A model generated the notes under the pieces. The model was not told the origin of the DNA. It did no database searches and saw nothing but the letters and a program-made list of their open reading frames with translations. A stretch of 64,000 bases of DNA from CAVQCA01 sp963763115. GTDB taxonomy: Bacteria; Pseudomonadota; Gammaproteobacteria; UBA9214. The position numbers and the translations under genes were made by a program. This document shows, piece after piece, positions 34,108-41,921 of the stretch; within the stretch, counting starts at the first letter, position 1, and every line of letters starts with the position of its first letter. The stretch covers positions 26,861-90,860 of the forward strand of contig CAVXNM010000018.1 in the NCBI GenBank assembly GCA_963763115.1, read 5' to 3'.

Positions 34108-34932
34108 GTGGAACAGGCAATCAAGTTGAATCTTTTCAAGTGCGCCAAATGCTGTATCGATGCCGCCGGTGTCGAGGAAAAGCTGCGGCTTACCCGTCGC
34201 TGCGCCCGGGACTGGCGTGAAGGGGATATCGTCGCGACGACAACGGCCGGCCCCGAACCGATTGCCGAACCGGGACGTCCCGCGCGGCCGCAGCTGGTGC
34301 ACCCCTCGCGGCTGAAACCCCGCAAACTGGCAGCCCGGCAGGGCAGGGCGTCCTTTCTTCATGCCCTGGCGCATATCGAATTCAACGCCATCAACCTGGC
34401 GTGGGATGCCGTCTACCGCTTCCGGGGTATGCCGACGGAATTCTATGCGGACTGGATCCGCGTGGCCGATGAAGAGGCGCGGCATTTCAGCCTCTTGAGG
34501 TCGCGCCTTGGGGAACTCGGCCAGGCATACGGCGACTTTCCGGCGCATGACGGCTTGTGGCATATGGCGCGCGAAACCGCGCACGATATCCTAGTGCGTA
34601 TGGCGCTGGTGCCGCGGGTACTGGAAGCGCGCGGGCTCGATGTCACGCCGGCCATGATCGTGCGCCTGCGCCAGGCGGGTGACGCCGAAAGCGCGGCGGT
34701 TCTGGAGACGATACTGCTCGATGAGATCGGTCACGTACAGGCCGGAACGCGCTGGTTTCAGTATGTCTGCCGGCAGCGGGGTCTGGACCCTCTGGAAACA
34801 TTTCGCAACCTGCTGGCCGAGTATGCGCCCGGGCGTATCCGCGCACCCTTCAACGCCAGCGCCCGGCAACAGGCGGGATTCGGGTCCGATGAAATGGCCT
34901 TGCTCGAAGAGCTGGCCAGCTCGACGCGATAA
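34108..34932 (+). CDS. DUF455 family ferritin-like protein
   Basis: 274 residues, GTG start. The helical core carries the residues of a ferritin-like diiron site: HIEFNAINLAWD (His89, Glu91), DEEARHFSLL (Glu122/123, His126), and LLDEIGHVQAG (Glu206, His209). This fits DUF455, relatives of the MiaE-like hydroxylases. A preceding PRKLAARQGRASFLHALAH is also typical. No biochemical role is firmly known. It follows the glycerate kinase gene and is convergent with lpxH. Confidence 0.85.
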   Translation: MEQAIKLNLFKCAKCCIDAAGVEEKLRLTRRCARDWREGDIVATTTAGPEPIAEPGRPARPQLVHPSRLKPRKLAARQGRASFLHALAHIEFNAINLAWDAVYRFRGMPTEFYADWIRVADEEARHFSLLRSRLGELGQAYGDFPAHDGLWHMARETAHDILVRMALVPRVLEARGLDVTPAMIVRLRQAGDAESAAVLETILLDEIGHVQAGTRWFQYVCRQRGLDPLETFRNLLAEYAPGRIRAPFNASARQQAGFGSDEMALLEELASSTR

Positions 34933-34969
34933 CCTCATGCCGGTGTATGGCGGTCGGGAGCGCCCGGTT

Positions 34970-35698
34970 TCAGGCGGGTACGATATCCCGTAGCCGGCAT
35001 CCGTGCGGTGTACATTCCAGCAGGCTGCCTTGCCTGTACCAGTCACCGAGCACCATCCGCCGGGCTGGGCTGCCAGCGATTTCGAACTCGTGTATGCCGG
35101 GCCGGTGTGTATGCCCGTGAATCAGTTGTTGAACCCCGTGGCCAATCATGAAGCGGACCACCGTATCGGGGTTGACGTCCCTGATGGATTCCGGTTTTTC
35201 CCTGGCGCTCGCACGACTCTTCCCGCGCAACGCCTGTGCGATGTCGCGGCGCGCCTGCAGGGGCTGCCGCAGAAAGGCCTGTTGCCAGCGGTAATCGCGC
35301 ACCCCGGAGCGAAATGCCTGGTAGTCCACATCATCCGTACACAGGATATCGCCGTGCATCAGCAAAACGGGTGACCCGTAGAGGTCGATCCGTGCCGGAT
35401 CGTCGAGCAGTCGGCAACCGGTACGGGTGGCGAATTGCTCACCGATCAGAAAATCGCGGTTGCCTTGCAGGAGATATACCGGGGTGCCGGACGCGACACA
35501 GGCGCCGAGGCCATCCATGATCACATGTCCCACGGGGCTGTCGTCGTCATCTCCGTGCCAGAGTTCGAACAGGTCGCCGAGTATATACACGGCGTGGGCA
35601 TTCCTGCCAAGCGTGTCGAGAACATCGAGAAAAAGCCGGGTGATCTGCGGTCGTGAGACATCGAGATGCAGATCGGAGACGAACAGGGTGCCCGGCAT
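34970..35698 (-). CDS. lpxH: UDP-2,3-diacylglucosamine hydrolase
   Basis: 242 residues. Cuts UDP-2,3-diacylglucosamine to lipid X in lipid A synthesis at the membrane surface. A manganese metallophosphatase: Asp9 and His11 (FVSDLHLD), Asp42 (LGDLFELWHGDDD), Asn79-Arg80 (QGNRDF), MHGDILCTDD and HGHTHRPGIHEF are all in place. It follows ppiB by 17 bases on the same strand, the common ppiB-lpxH pair. Confidence 0.95.
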   Translation of the reverse strand: MPGTLFVSDLHLDVSRPQITRLFLDVLDTLGRNAHAVYILGDLFELWHGDDDDSPVGHVIMDGLGACVASGTPVYLLQGNRDFLIGEQFATRTGCRLLDDPARIDLYGSPVLLMHGDILCTDDVDYQAFRSGVRDYRWQQAFLRQPLQARRDIAQALRGKSRASAREKPESIRDVNPDTVVRFMIGHGVQQLIHGHTHRPGIHEFEIAGSPARRMVLGDWYRQGSLLECTPHGCRLRDIVPA

Positions 35699-35715
35699 CC
35701 CGTCGTCGCCTCGTG

Positions 35716-36312
35716 TCAGTCCTCCACGACCGTCACTTTATTGATGACGACCTCGTCAAGCGGCACATCCGTGAAACCGGGACGGTTGCCGGTCTGTACA
35801 TGTTCAATGGCGTGCACCACGTCCATACCGTCGGTCACTTTCCCGAACACGCAATAGCCCCAGCCCTGCGGAGTCTGGGCGGTATGATCGAGGAAGCCGT
35901 TATCCTTGACGTTGATGAAGAACTGGGCGGTTGCCGATTGCGGATCGCTGGTGCGGGCCATGGCGATCGTGCCGGTGGTGTTCTTCAGGCCGTTGCCGGC
36001 TTCGTTTTTGATCGGTGCACGGGTGGATTTTTGTTTCATGTCTGCATTAAAACCACCGCCCTGTATCATGAAGCCAGGTATGACGCGATGGAAAATCGTA
36101 CCGTCGTAAAAACCGGACTTTGCATACTCAACGAAATTCGCCACCGTTTCCGGTGCATTTTTTCCATCCAGTTCCAGCGTGATCACGCCTTTGTTTGTTT
36201 CCATGCGAACGGTCACTATGCCTGCTCCTTTTGAGTCAGTATCAGATGAATATCCGGCGACCGGCAGAAATCCGAGTACGACGGACAGGAATAACCCAGC
36301 TATGCGTTCCAT
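35716..36312 (-). CDS. Peptidyl-prolyl isomerase, cyclophilin type, with signal peptide
   Basis: 198 residues from ATG 36312, preceded by AGAGGTGG. A hydrophobic N-terminal segment (about 4-20, AGLFLSVVLGFLPVAG) points to export, so this looks like a periplasmic PpiA-type enzyme even though it occupies the usual ppiB position beside lpxH and cysS. The cyclophilin core is complete: FHRVIPGFMIQGGGF, TAQFFINV, GWGYCVFGKVTDGMD. It is divergent from cysS across 141 bases. Confidence 0.93.
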   Translation of the reverse strand: MERIAGLFLSVVLGFLPVAGYSSDTDSKGAGIVTVRMETNKGVITLELDGKNAPETVANFVEYAKSGFYDGTIFHRVIPGFMIQGGGFNADMKQKSTRAPIKNEAGNGLKNTTGTIAMARTSDPQSATAQFFINVKDNGFLDHTAQTPQGWGYCVFGKVTDGMDVVHAIEHVQTGNRPGFTDVPLDEVVINKVTVVED

Positions 36313-36453
36313 TTGCCACCTCTGGTTATCAGTCAGCAGTCGGGCAATCATATAGGCTTTGGCCGCAGTTTCAAGTCCGCCAGGGTGATTCCCGTCGCGC
36401 TTTCCGCTACCATGGCGCGCCTCCGGATTCGCGAATTCATACACTACTCCACG

Positions 36454-37860
36454 ATGAATACGATCAAGATTCACAACAGCCTGACAGGCGACAAGGAAAC
36501 CTTCGTTCCTCTAGAGGAGGGCAAGGTTCGCATGTACGTCTGCGGCATGACGGTCTATGACTACTGCCATCTGGGGCATGCACGTGTCATGGTGGTATTC
36601 GATGTCGTGACCCGCTACCTGCGTCATCGCGGCTACGAAGTAACCTACGTACGCAACATTACCGATATCGACGACAAGATCATCCGGCGCGCCAATGAAA
36701 ACGGGGAATCGATACAGCAGCTCACCTCGCGCTTCATTTCCATCATGCATGAAGACGCTGCCGCGCTGGGCGTGCTGGCGCCGGACCTCGAGCCGCGCGC
36801 CACCTCATCCATGGATGACATCATCGGCATGATCCGGACCCTGATGGAGAAGGGCTATGCCTATGCGGGCGATAACGGCGATATCTATTACGACGTCAGC
36901 CGTTTCGGGAATTACGGACGCCTCTCGGGCAAGAGGCTTGAGGACCTGCGTGCCGGCGAGCGGGTGGCCGTCGACGAGGCGAAGCAGGATCCGCTCGATT
37001 TCGTCCTCTGGAAAGCAGCCAAGCCGGGTGAGCCCGGCTGGAGTTCACCCTGGGGGGAGGGGCGGCCGGGATGGCATATCGAATGTTCCGCCATGTCAAC
37101 CCGCTGCCTCGGGTCACATTTCGATATCCACGGCGGCGGCATGGATCTCAAGTTCCCGCACCATGAAAACGAAATAGCGCAATCGGAAGCGGCCTCCGGC
37201 GAACCGTTCGTCAACTACTGGATGCACAACGGCTTTGTCAATGTGGACGAGGAGAAGATGTCCAAGTCGCTGGGGAATTTCTTCACCGTGCGGGAGATCC
37301 TGCGGAGCTACCGGCCCGAGGAAGTGCGATTCTTCATCCTTACCAGCCACTATCGCAGCCCGCTCAATTATTCGCAGGAGAACCTGGATAACGCGAGGGC
37401 GGGACTGAAGCGCCTGTACATGGCGCTGCGCGGCCTTTCGCCTGGTGGGGAAACGGCGCCCCGGCAGGCTTGCAGTGACGATTTTTACCGGGCCATGGAT
37501 GATGACTTCAACACGCCGGAAGCCATCGCGGCGCTTTTTGAAATCGCGAAGGAAATCAACCGGCACAGGGAAACAGATTCCCGGCTGGCGGCCGCACTGG
37601 CCGGATGCCTGCGTGATCTGGGGGGGATCCTCGGACTGCTGCAGGACGCCCCCGAGTCCTTCCTGCGGGCAGTTACCGGCGCCGGATCGGACGTTGCCGC
37701 GGTGCTGGCCGAAGACGCAATCGAGGCCCAGATTGCCGATCGTATCCGTGCCAGGGCAGGCAGAAACTGGGCCGAGGCAGACCGGATCCGCACCGAGCTG
37801 GAGGCGCATGGCATCGTGCTCGAAGACGGCGCGTCGGGCACCCGCTGGCGGCGGAAATAA
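36454..37860 (+). CDS. cysS: Cysteinyl-tRNA synthetase
   Basis: 468 residues starting MNTIKIHNSLTGDKE; the open frame extends upstream without protein character. Charges tRNA-Cys. Class I motifs: HLGH (residues 39-42) in YVCGMTVYDYCHLGHARV, with Cys30 as a zinc ligand, and KMSKS at 268-272. GWHIECSAMS and HHENEIAQSEAA carry the remaining zinc ligands. It precedes the tRNA cluster. Confidence 0.97.
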   Translation: MNTIKIHNSLTGDKETFVPLEEGKVRMYVCGMTVYDYCHLGHARVMVVFDVVTRYLRHRGYEVTYVRNITDIDDKIIRRANENGESIQQLTSRFISIMHEDAAALGVLAPDLEPRATSSMDDIIGMIRTLMEKGYAYAGDNGDIYYDVSRFGNYGRLSGKRLEDLRAGERVAVDEAKQDPLDFVLWKAAKPGEPGWSSPWGEGRPGWHIECSAMSTRCLGSHFDIHGGGMDLKFPHHENEIAQSEAASGEPFVNYWMHNGFVNVDEEKMSKSLGNFFTVREILRSYRPEEVRFFILTSHYRSPLNYSQENLDNARAGLKRLYMALRGLSPGGETAPRQACSDDFYRAMDDDFNTPEAIAALFEIAKEINRHRETDSRLAAALAGCLRDLGGILGLLQDAPESFLRAVTGAGSDVAAVLAEDAIEAQIADRIRARAGRNWAEADRIRTELEAHGIVLEDGASGTRWRRK

Positions 37861-37909
37861 ACTCCTGGAATTCCCGCCGGCATCGTCGGGCAAGAGATGC
37901 AGGCACTAT

Positions 37910-37938
37910 TTGACGCTTATTGAGGTTGCACGTAACAT
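37910..37938 (+). promoter_or_regulatory. Sigma-70-type promoter of the tRNA cluster
   Basis: TTGACG at 37910-37915, a 17-base spacer, and TAACAT at 37933-37938. Transcription would begin about 50 bases before tRNA-Pro. The spacing is ideal and no other strong candidate lies between cysS and the tRNAs. Confidence 0.5.
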
Positions 37939-37996
37939 AACCAAGCTCAGCAAGCACGACAAGTTCCGGCATGGCCTCGTGCAGGCACGATTACTA

Positions 37997-38073
37997 CGGG
38001 GTATAGCGCAGTCTGGTAGCGCGCCTGCTTTGGGAGCAGGATGTCGGGGGTTCAAATCCCTCTACCCCGACCA
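37997..38073 (+). tRNA. tRNA-Pro (TGG)
   Basis: 77 bases with encoded CCA. Acceptor CGGGGTA pairs with TACCCCG; the anticodon stem CCTGC/GCAGG holds loop TTTGGGA, giving anticodon TGG. T-arm GGGGGTTCAAATCCC. First of a run Pro-Arg-His-Lys. Confidence 0.96.
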
Positions 38074-38117
38074 TCCCTTGCCGGGCACAGGTCGCGGGCA
38101 CCGGTGCAAGGGGACTG

Positions 38118-38194
38118 GCGCCCGTAGCTCAACCGGATAGAGCACCGGCCTTCTAAGCCGACGGTTGCAGGTTCGAATCCTGCCGGGCGCGCCA
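38118..38194 (+). tRNA. tRNA-Arg (TCT)
   Basis: 77 bases with encoded CCA. Acceptor GCGCCCG pairs with CGGGCGC; anticodon loop CTTCTAA gives TCT, reading AGA/AGG. T-arm GCAGGTTCGAATCCTGC. Confidence 0.96.
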
Positions 38195-38235
38195 ATCTGC
38201 CCGTGCCGGGTGTATACCTGCGGTAACAGTTCAAT

Positions 38236-38312
38236 GGTGGACGTAGCTCAGTTGGTAGAGTCCTGGATTGTGATTCCAGTCGTCGTGGGTTCGAGTCCCA
38301 TCGTCCACCCCA
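38236..38312 (+). tRNA. tRNA-His (GTG)
   Basis: 77 bases including the extra 5' G (position -1) that marks tRNA-His and the encoded CCA. Anticodon loop TTGTGAT gives GTG. Acceptor GTGGACG pairs with CGTCCAC. Confidence 0.96.
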
Positions 38313-38394
38313 ATTTTCAGGTCTTGCCCATGGGGGATGGCGTACGACTTCGCGCTTGAACGCCTCCGACTGGTGTGATCCAATACCATATTTT

Positions 38395-38470
38395 GGGCCG
38401 TTAGCTCAATTGGTAGAGCAGTGGACTCTTAATCCATTGGTTGTAGGTTCGATTCCTACACGGCCCACCA
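38395..38470 (+). tRNA. tRNA-Lys (CTT)
   Basis: 76 bases with encoded CCA. Acceptor GGGCCGT pairs with ACGGCCC; anticodon stem GTGGA/TCCAT holds loop CTCTTAA, anticodon CTT. A related but distinct 3' fragment lies about 0.8 kb downstream (39241-39292). Confidence 0.95.
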
Positions 38471-38560
38471 AATTCAAAGACTTACGAAACATCTCCCGCC
38501 TAAAAATCCGTTTCGGTAACAAATCAGAAACATTGGTGCTAAGTTGAGGCCCTGAAACGC

Positions 38561-38595
38561 GAAACCCGGAGGCTTCGGCATGCCGTCCGGGTTTC
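38561..38595 (+). promoter_or_regulatory. Strong hairpin upstream of the secreted-protein gene
   Basis: GAAACCCGGA (38561-38570) and TCCGGGTTTC (38586-38595) pair perfectly over 10 bp around a 15-base loop that itself contains GGC/GCC. No T tract follows, so it is a weak terminator at best; it could be a leader structure or part of the mobile remnant. The gene's ATG is 29 bases further on. Confidence 0.5.
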
Positions 38596-38623
38596 TGACC
38601 ACTAGACCTGTAGGGAGGTCATT

Positions 38624-38977
38624 ATGGCTATCAGAAATAATATCACTGCTGCAGTCATCGCTGTATTACTCTCCATGCCGGCCCTTGCGGTCCCCCCTGA
38701 AACTGTTACTAGCTATTGCGCCGACCTGGCGAAAGATGTCTCTGGTTCCGTCAATCCTAGCGCGCCATACCGCACAGGGTTTGTATATGGGTTTCTGGAT
38801 GCTGTTCTAGATTCATTACGAAAAGATGGCTATGTATGCCCGCACATTGATGCGCAGCGATTCTGTAATTTGTATAGCCAATCAGATTTCCTTGGCGGTG
38901 TAGCCTTCGACCGCGCCAGGGATGCTCTCCTTCATGTCTGTGAAGTGGTGGGTACTAGTCATGGCAAGCATCATTAA
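38624..38977 (+). CDS. Small secreted protein of unknown function
   Basis: 117 residues with a clear signal peptide (MAIRNNITAAVIAVLLSMPA, cleavage likely after LA at about 22) and a GGGAGGT ribosome site. The mature part has four Cys (SYCADL, YVCPHID, RFCNLY, HVCEVV), enough for disulfides. The centre reads YRTGFVYGFLDAVLDSLRKD. The GF..GFLDA...CP pattern is loosely like Rap1a/Tai immunity-type periplasmic proteins, but this is only a resemblance. It lies between tRNA-Lys and a second tRNA-Lys fragment and is less GC-rich than its surroundings. Confidence 0.65.
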   Translation: MAIRNNITAAVIAVLLSMPALAVPPETVTSYCADLAKDVSGSVNPSAPYRTGFVYGFLDAVLDSLRKDGYVCPHIDAQRFCNLYSQSDFLGGVAFDRARDALLHVCEVVGTSHGKHH

Positions 38978-39240
38978 AAAGGGTGTGTCAACGCTTGTAT
39001 GATCGCCGCGTTGCTGTCAGAAATTTATAAACCATGAATCAAGTCATTGGAAGTCGGGCAACTACTTGCGCGGACACGACATGGCCTGCTGCATCGACTG
39101 CTGCTAAATCTGGTAACACTTTTTTAATAACTACCGGCCCCATGGGTTGCTTTTTACACGCCGGAATCCACAACCAGCAACGCCTGAGTTATTGCTTTTT
39201 AATGTGTGCGGTTGTGTGGTAACGTGCGCGGCTGCGGTTT

Positions 39241-39292
39241 GGGTCGACTCTTGATCCATTGGTTGCAGGTTCGATCCCTGCACGACCCACCA
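39241..39292 (+). pseudogene. tRNA-Lys fragment lacking the D arm
   Basis: 52 bases. A 6-base acceptor half GGGTCG is followed directly by the anticodon arm and the whole 3' half, ending CACGACCCACCA. The last 46 bases match the intact tRNA-Lys (38425-38470) at 41 positions. Two of the differences are compensating changes in the T stem (GTAGG/CCTAC becomes GCAGG/CCTGC), so it derives from a different functional tRNA-Lys rather than from copying the neighbour. The D arm and part of the anticodon stem are deleted. Confidence 0.8.
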
Positions 39293-39299
39293 GATCAGC

Positions 39300-39328
39300 A
39301 TGCCTGTGCTATGCGCAGGCATTTTTTT
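39300..39328 (+). terminator. Rho-independent terminator
   Basis: ATGCCTG and CAGGCAT form a 7-bp stem around TGCTATGCG, followed by a run of seven T. It lies just after the tRNA-Lys fragment and before repeat copy B. Confidence 0.65.
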
Positions 39329-39334
39329 GCCTGC

Positions 39335-39468
39335 AGGGAGAAGGTGAGACCGGGAACCGGTCGAGAGGCTGGCCCGGCCCATGCAGGTACATCGCGGAGC
39401 GCAGGGGCGATGTACAGGATGTGCAAGCGCATCGGGTGGCAGAAAGTCGAGAGCAGCGGCCGGTGGCG
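39335..39468 (+). repeat. Dispersed intergenic repeat, copy B
   Basis: Matches copy A (31346-31401) over the 56-base core, then carries GGTACATCGCGGAGCGCAGG (a module found before the core in copy A) and ends with CGAGAGCAGCGGCCGG like copy A. It lacks the CATCCTGT insertion of copy A. It lies between the tRNA-Lys fragment and tRNA-Leu. About 130 further bases up to the tRNA hold nothing recognisable. Confidence 0.6.
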
Positions 39469-39601
39469 CGTCTGCCCCAACGATTGTTTCCTCCGGCCAA
39501 TGCGATGAAAATCACAGGTGTGTTCCATGACGACAAGCCGTTATAATTTCTTGTATTATTCGTGCCTGTCGGTGCCGGCCGGGGGCTGAATAATACAAGC
39601 T

Positions 39602-39686
39602 GCGAAAGTGGCGGAATCGGTAGACGCGCTGGTTTTAGGTGCCAGTGGGGTAACCCGTGAGAGTTCGAGTCTCTCCTTTCGCACCA
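39602..39686 (+). tRNA. tRNA-Leu (TAG)
   Basis: 85 bases with encoded CCA and the long variable arm of class II tRNAs (TGGGGTAACCCGT). Acceptor GCGAAAG pairs with CTTTCGC; anticodon stem CTGGT/GCCAG holds loop TTTAGGT, anticodon TAG. It lies about 95 bases upstream of tig. Confidence 0.95.
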
Positions 39687-39781
39687 ATCCCGGTACAAAA
39701 GCAACACGATATTGATCTTGGCACATCGTCAGCGTTATGCCAGGCAGAATGGCTGGTGACTATCTATATTGAGGTGAAATC

Positions 39782-41071
39782 ATGCAAGTTTCGGTTGAGG
39801 ATACTGGCGGACTTGAACGTCGCATGACGGTTCAGGTGCCTGCCGAGCGTATCGACCGGGAGGTTGAATCCCGGCTCCAGTCCATGAAAGCCACGGCCCG
39901 TCTGGATGGTTTCCGTCCCGGCAAGGTGCCGCTCGGTGTCATCGAGAAAAAATACGGCACGCTGGTGCGCCAGGAGGTCATGCAACAGGTTATCCACTCG
40001 ACGTTGCAGGATGCGCTGACACAGGAGAGCCTGCGACCCGCCGCTGAACCAAGGATCGATCCGGTGGAGTCGTTGCCGGGTAAGACGCTGGAATATGTAG
40101 CTACTTTCGAAGTTTTTCCGGAAATCACGGCACCGATCGACTATGGCTTCAAGGTGATCCGGTCAGTCGTCGAGATCGGCGCGGAAGATATCGATTCCAT
40201 GCTGGAGAAATTGCGCAGGCAACGGGCAACCTGGAAAGCGGTGGATCGCGCGGCTCAGTCCGAGGATCAGGTCGTCATCGACTTCGAGGGAACGATCGGG
40301 GGGCATGTCTTTTCCGGAGGCAAGGGTGAGAAAATGCCGCTTGTGCTGGGTTCGGACACCATGGTGTCCGGATTCGAAGACCAACTGATCGGCGCCGGCG
40401 CCGGCGAGGAAAGGACGGTGCGGGTTGCTTTTCCCGCTGACTATCCATCACGGGAAATCGCCGGGAAGGATGTCGATTTCACGGTCAGGGTCCATTCGGT
40501 ATCGGAAATGATCCTGCCGGATCTCGATGACGGTTTTGCCCGCGCCTTCGGCGTCGCGGACAAGGGAATTGAGGGACTCAGGCAGGAAGTGGCCGCCAAC
40601 ATGCAAAGAGAGCTGAAACAGCTCGTCAAGGCAAATCTGAAAAACCAGGTATTTTCAGGGCTGCTGGAAAGAAATCCGGTCGAGGTTCCACGCAGTATGA
40701 TTTCCGATGAGGCTGCACGCCTGCAGACTCAGCAAACACCAGAGAGTGCAAGCGCCACCGGGCTTGAGCAGGATGCGGAGCGCCGGGTGAGGCTGGGTGT
40801 GCTTGTCACCACGATCGTCAAGCAAAATCGCATCCAGATCGATCCTGACCGGGTGCGTGAGACCGTTGAAACCATTGCCGCATCCTACGAGAAGCCCGAG
40901 GAAGTGGTTCAGTGGTACTATGGCAATCAGGAGATGCTGGGCAACATCCAGTCTGCCGTCATTGAGGAACAGGCGGTAGACTGGGTGCTGGAGAATTCGG
41001 GTGTGCAGGTAGAGAATACGAACACGACATTCGACCGGCTGGTCGAAGCGGCCAAGCAATCTAAAGGATAG
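39782..41071 (+). CDS. tig: Trigger factor
   Basis: 429 residues, normal length. A ribosome-bound chaperone and prolyl isomerase that meets nascent chains at the exit tunnel. The N-terminal ribosome-binding domain contains the signature GFRPGKVPLGVIEKKYG; the FKBP-like domain spans about 150-245 (DQVVIDFEGTIGGHVFSGG, VAFPADYPS); the C-terminal helical arms follow. TGAGGTG precedes the ATG. First of the tig-clpP-clpX-lon block. Confidence 0.96.
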   Translation: MQVSVEDTGGLERRMTVQVPAERIDREVESRLQSMKATARLDGFRPGKVPLGVIEKKYGTLVRQEVMQQVIHSTLQDALTQESLRPAAEPRIDPVESLPGKTLEYVATFEVFPEITAPIDYGFKVIRSVVEIGAEDIDSMLEKLRRQRATWKAVDRAAQSEDQVVIDFEGTIGGHVFSGGKGEKMPLVLGSDTMVSGFEDQLIGAGAGEERTVRVAFPADYPSREIAGKDVDFTVRVHSVSEMILPDLDDGFARAFGVADKGIEGLRQEVAANMQRELKQLVKANLKNQVFSGLLERNPVEVPRSMISDEAARLQTQQTPESASATGLEQDAERRVRLGVLVTTIVKQNRIQIDPDRVRETVETIAASYEKPEEVVQWYYGNQEMLGNIQSAVIEEQAVDWVLENSGVQVENTNTTFDRLVEAAKQSKG

Positions 41072-41077
41072 GAATCG

Positions 41078-41722
41078 ATGACCGATACTAACAACATGGG
41101 TGGCGCGCCTGATACCAGGGCGTTGAATCTTGTACCGATAGTAATTGAGCAGACGGCGCGAGGTGAACGGGCCTATGACATTTATTCGCGGCTGCTCAAG
41201 GAACGGGTTGTGTTTATCGTGGGGCCGGTGGAAGACTACATGGCCAACGTTGTCGTCGCGCAACTCCTCTTCCTGGAGTCGGAGAATCCGGACAAGGACA
41301 TCCACCTGTACATTAATTCTCCCGGCGGTTCGGTAACGGCCGGTCTCGCCATCTACGATACCATGCAATTCATCAAGCCGCCTGTCAGCACCATGTGCGT
41401 CGGCCAGGCCGCCAGCATGGGTGCCTTGTTGCTTGCCGGCGGAGCCAAGGGAAAACGGGTCTGTCTGCCGCATTCACGCATCATGATCCATCAGCCGCTG
41501 GGAGGTTTCCAGGGTCAGGCAACGGACATCGATATCCATGCACGCGAAATTCTGCTGATCCGCGAAAAACTCAATATGATACTCTCCAAACACACCGGAC
41601 AAGCGCTGGAGAAGATCAGGCTGGATACGGAACGGGACAATTTCATGGGCGCCAATGAAGCCAGGGCGTACGGGCTGATAGATGAAATACTGGCGGTACG
41701 CGAGGTGCCGGCGCAGGATTAG
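41078..41722 (+). CDS. clpP: ATP-dependent Clp protease proteolytic subunit
   Basis: 214 residues. Serine peptidase that forms the double heptameric chamber served by ClpX and ClpA. The catalytic triad is Ser113 (GQAASMGALLL), His138 (HSRIMIHQP) and the Asp of RLDTERDNF near 187. A 12-13 residue propeptide-like start precedes the conserved LVPIVIEQTARGERAYDIYSR segment. Only 6 bases separate it from tig. Confidence 0.97.
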   Translation: MTDTNNMGGAPDTRALNLVPIVIEQTARGERAYDIYSRLLKERVVFIVGPVEDYMANVVVAQLLFLESENPDKDIHLYINSPGGSVTAGLAIYDTMQFIKPPVSTMCVGQAASMGALLLAGGAKGKRVCLPHSRIMIHQPLGGFQGQATDIDIHAREILLIREKLNMILSKHTGQALEKIRLDTERDNFMGANEARAYGLIDEILAVREVPAQD

Positions 41723-41921
41723 GAACCATAACGGCAAAGTTTTGTAATTGAAGCTCGAGTGGAGTCGAATCCCTCGCTGCATAATGCCGCTTATGGGAGA
41801 AAACCCTCAATATCCGCCGGTTATAAGCGCACAAAAAAACTTCGAAGGAGTTGATATATAATAAAGAACAGTGTTAAAAAACAGATAGCAGGGCCATATT
41901 GATAAATGCGAGGGTTTGAGA

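Noticed and set aside
33478..34584. A 368-codon minus-strand frame across glycerate kinase and the DUF455 gene
   Set aside because: Antisense shadow; both plus-strand products have clear family motifs.
35716..36474. Longer N-terminus for the cyclophilin gene starting at 36474
   Set aside because: The extension overlaps the cysS start region, lacks protein character, and the ATG at 36312 has a good ribosome site followed by a signal peptide.
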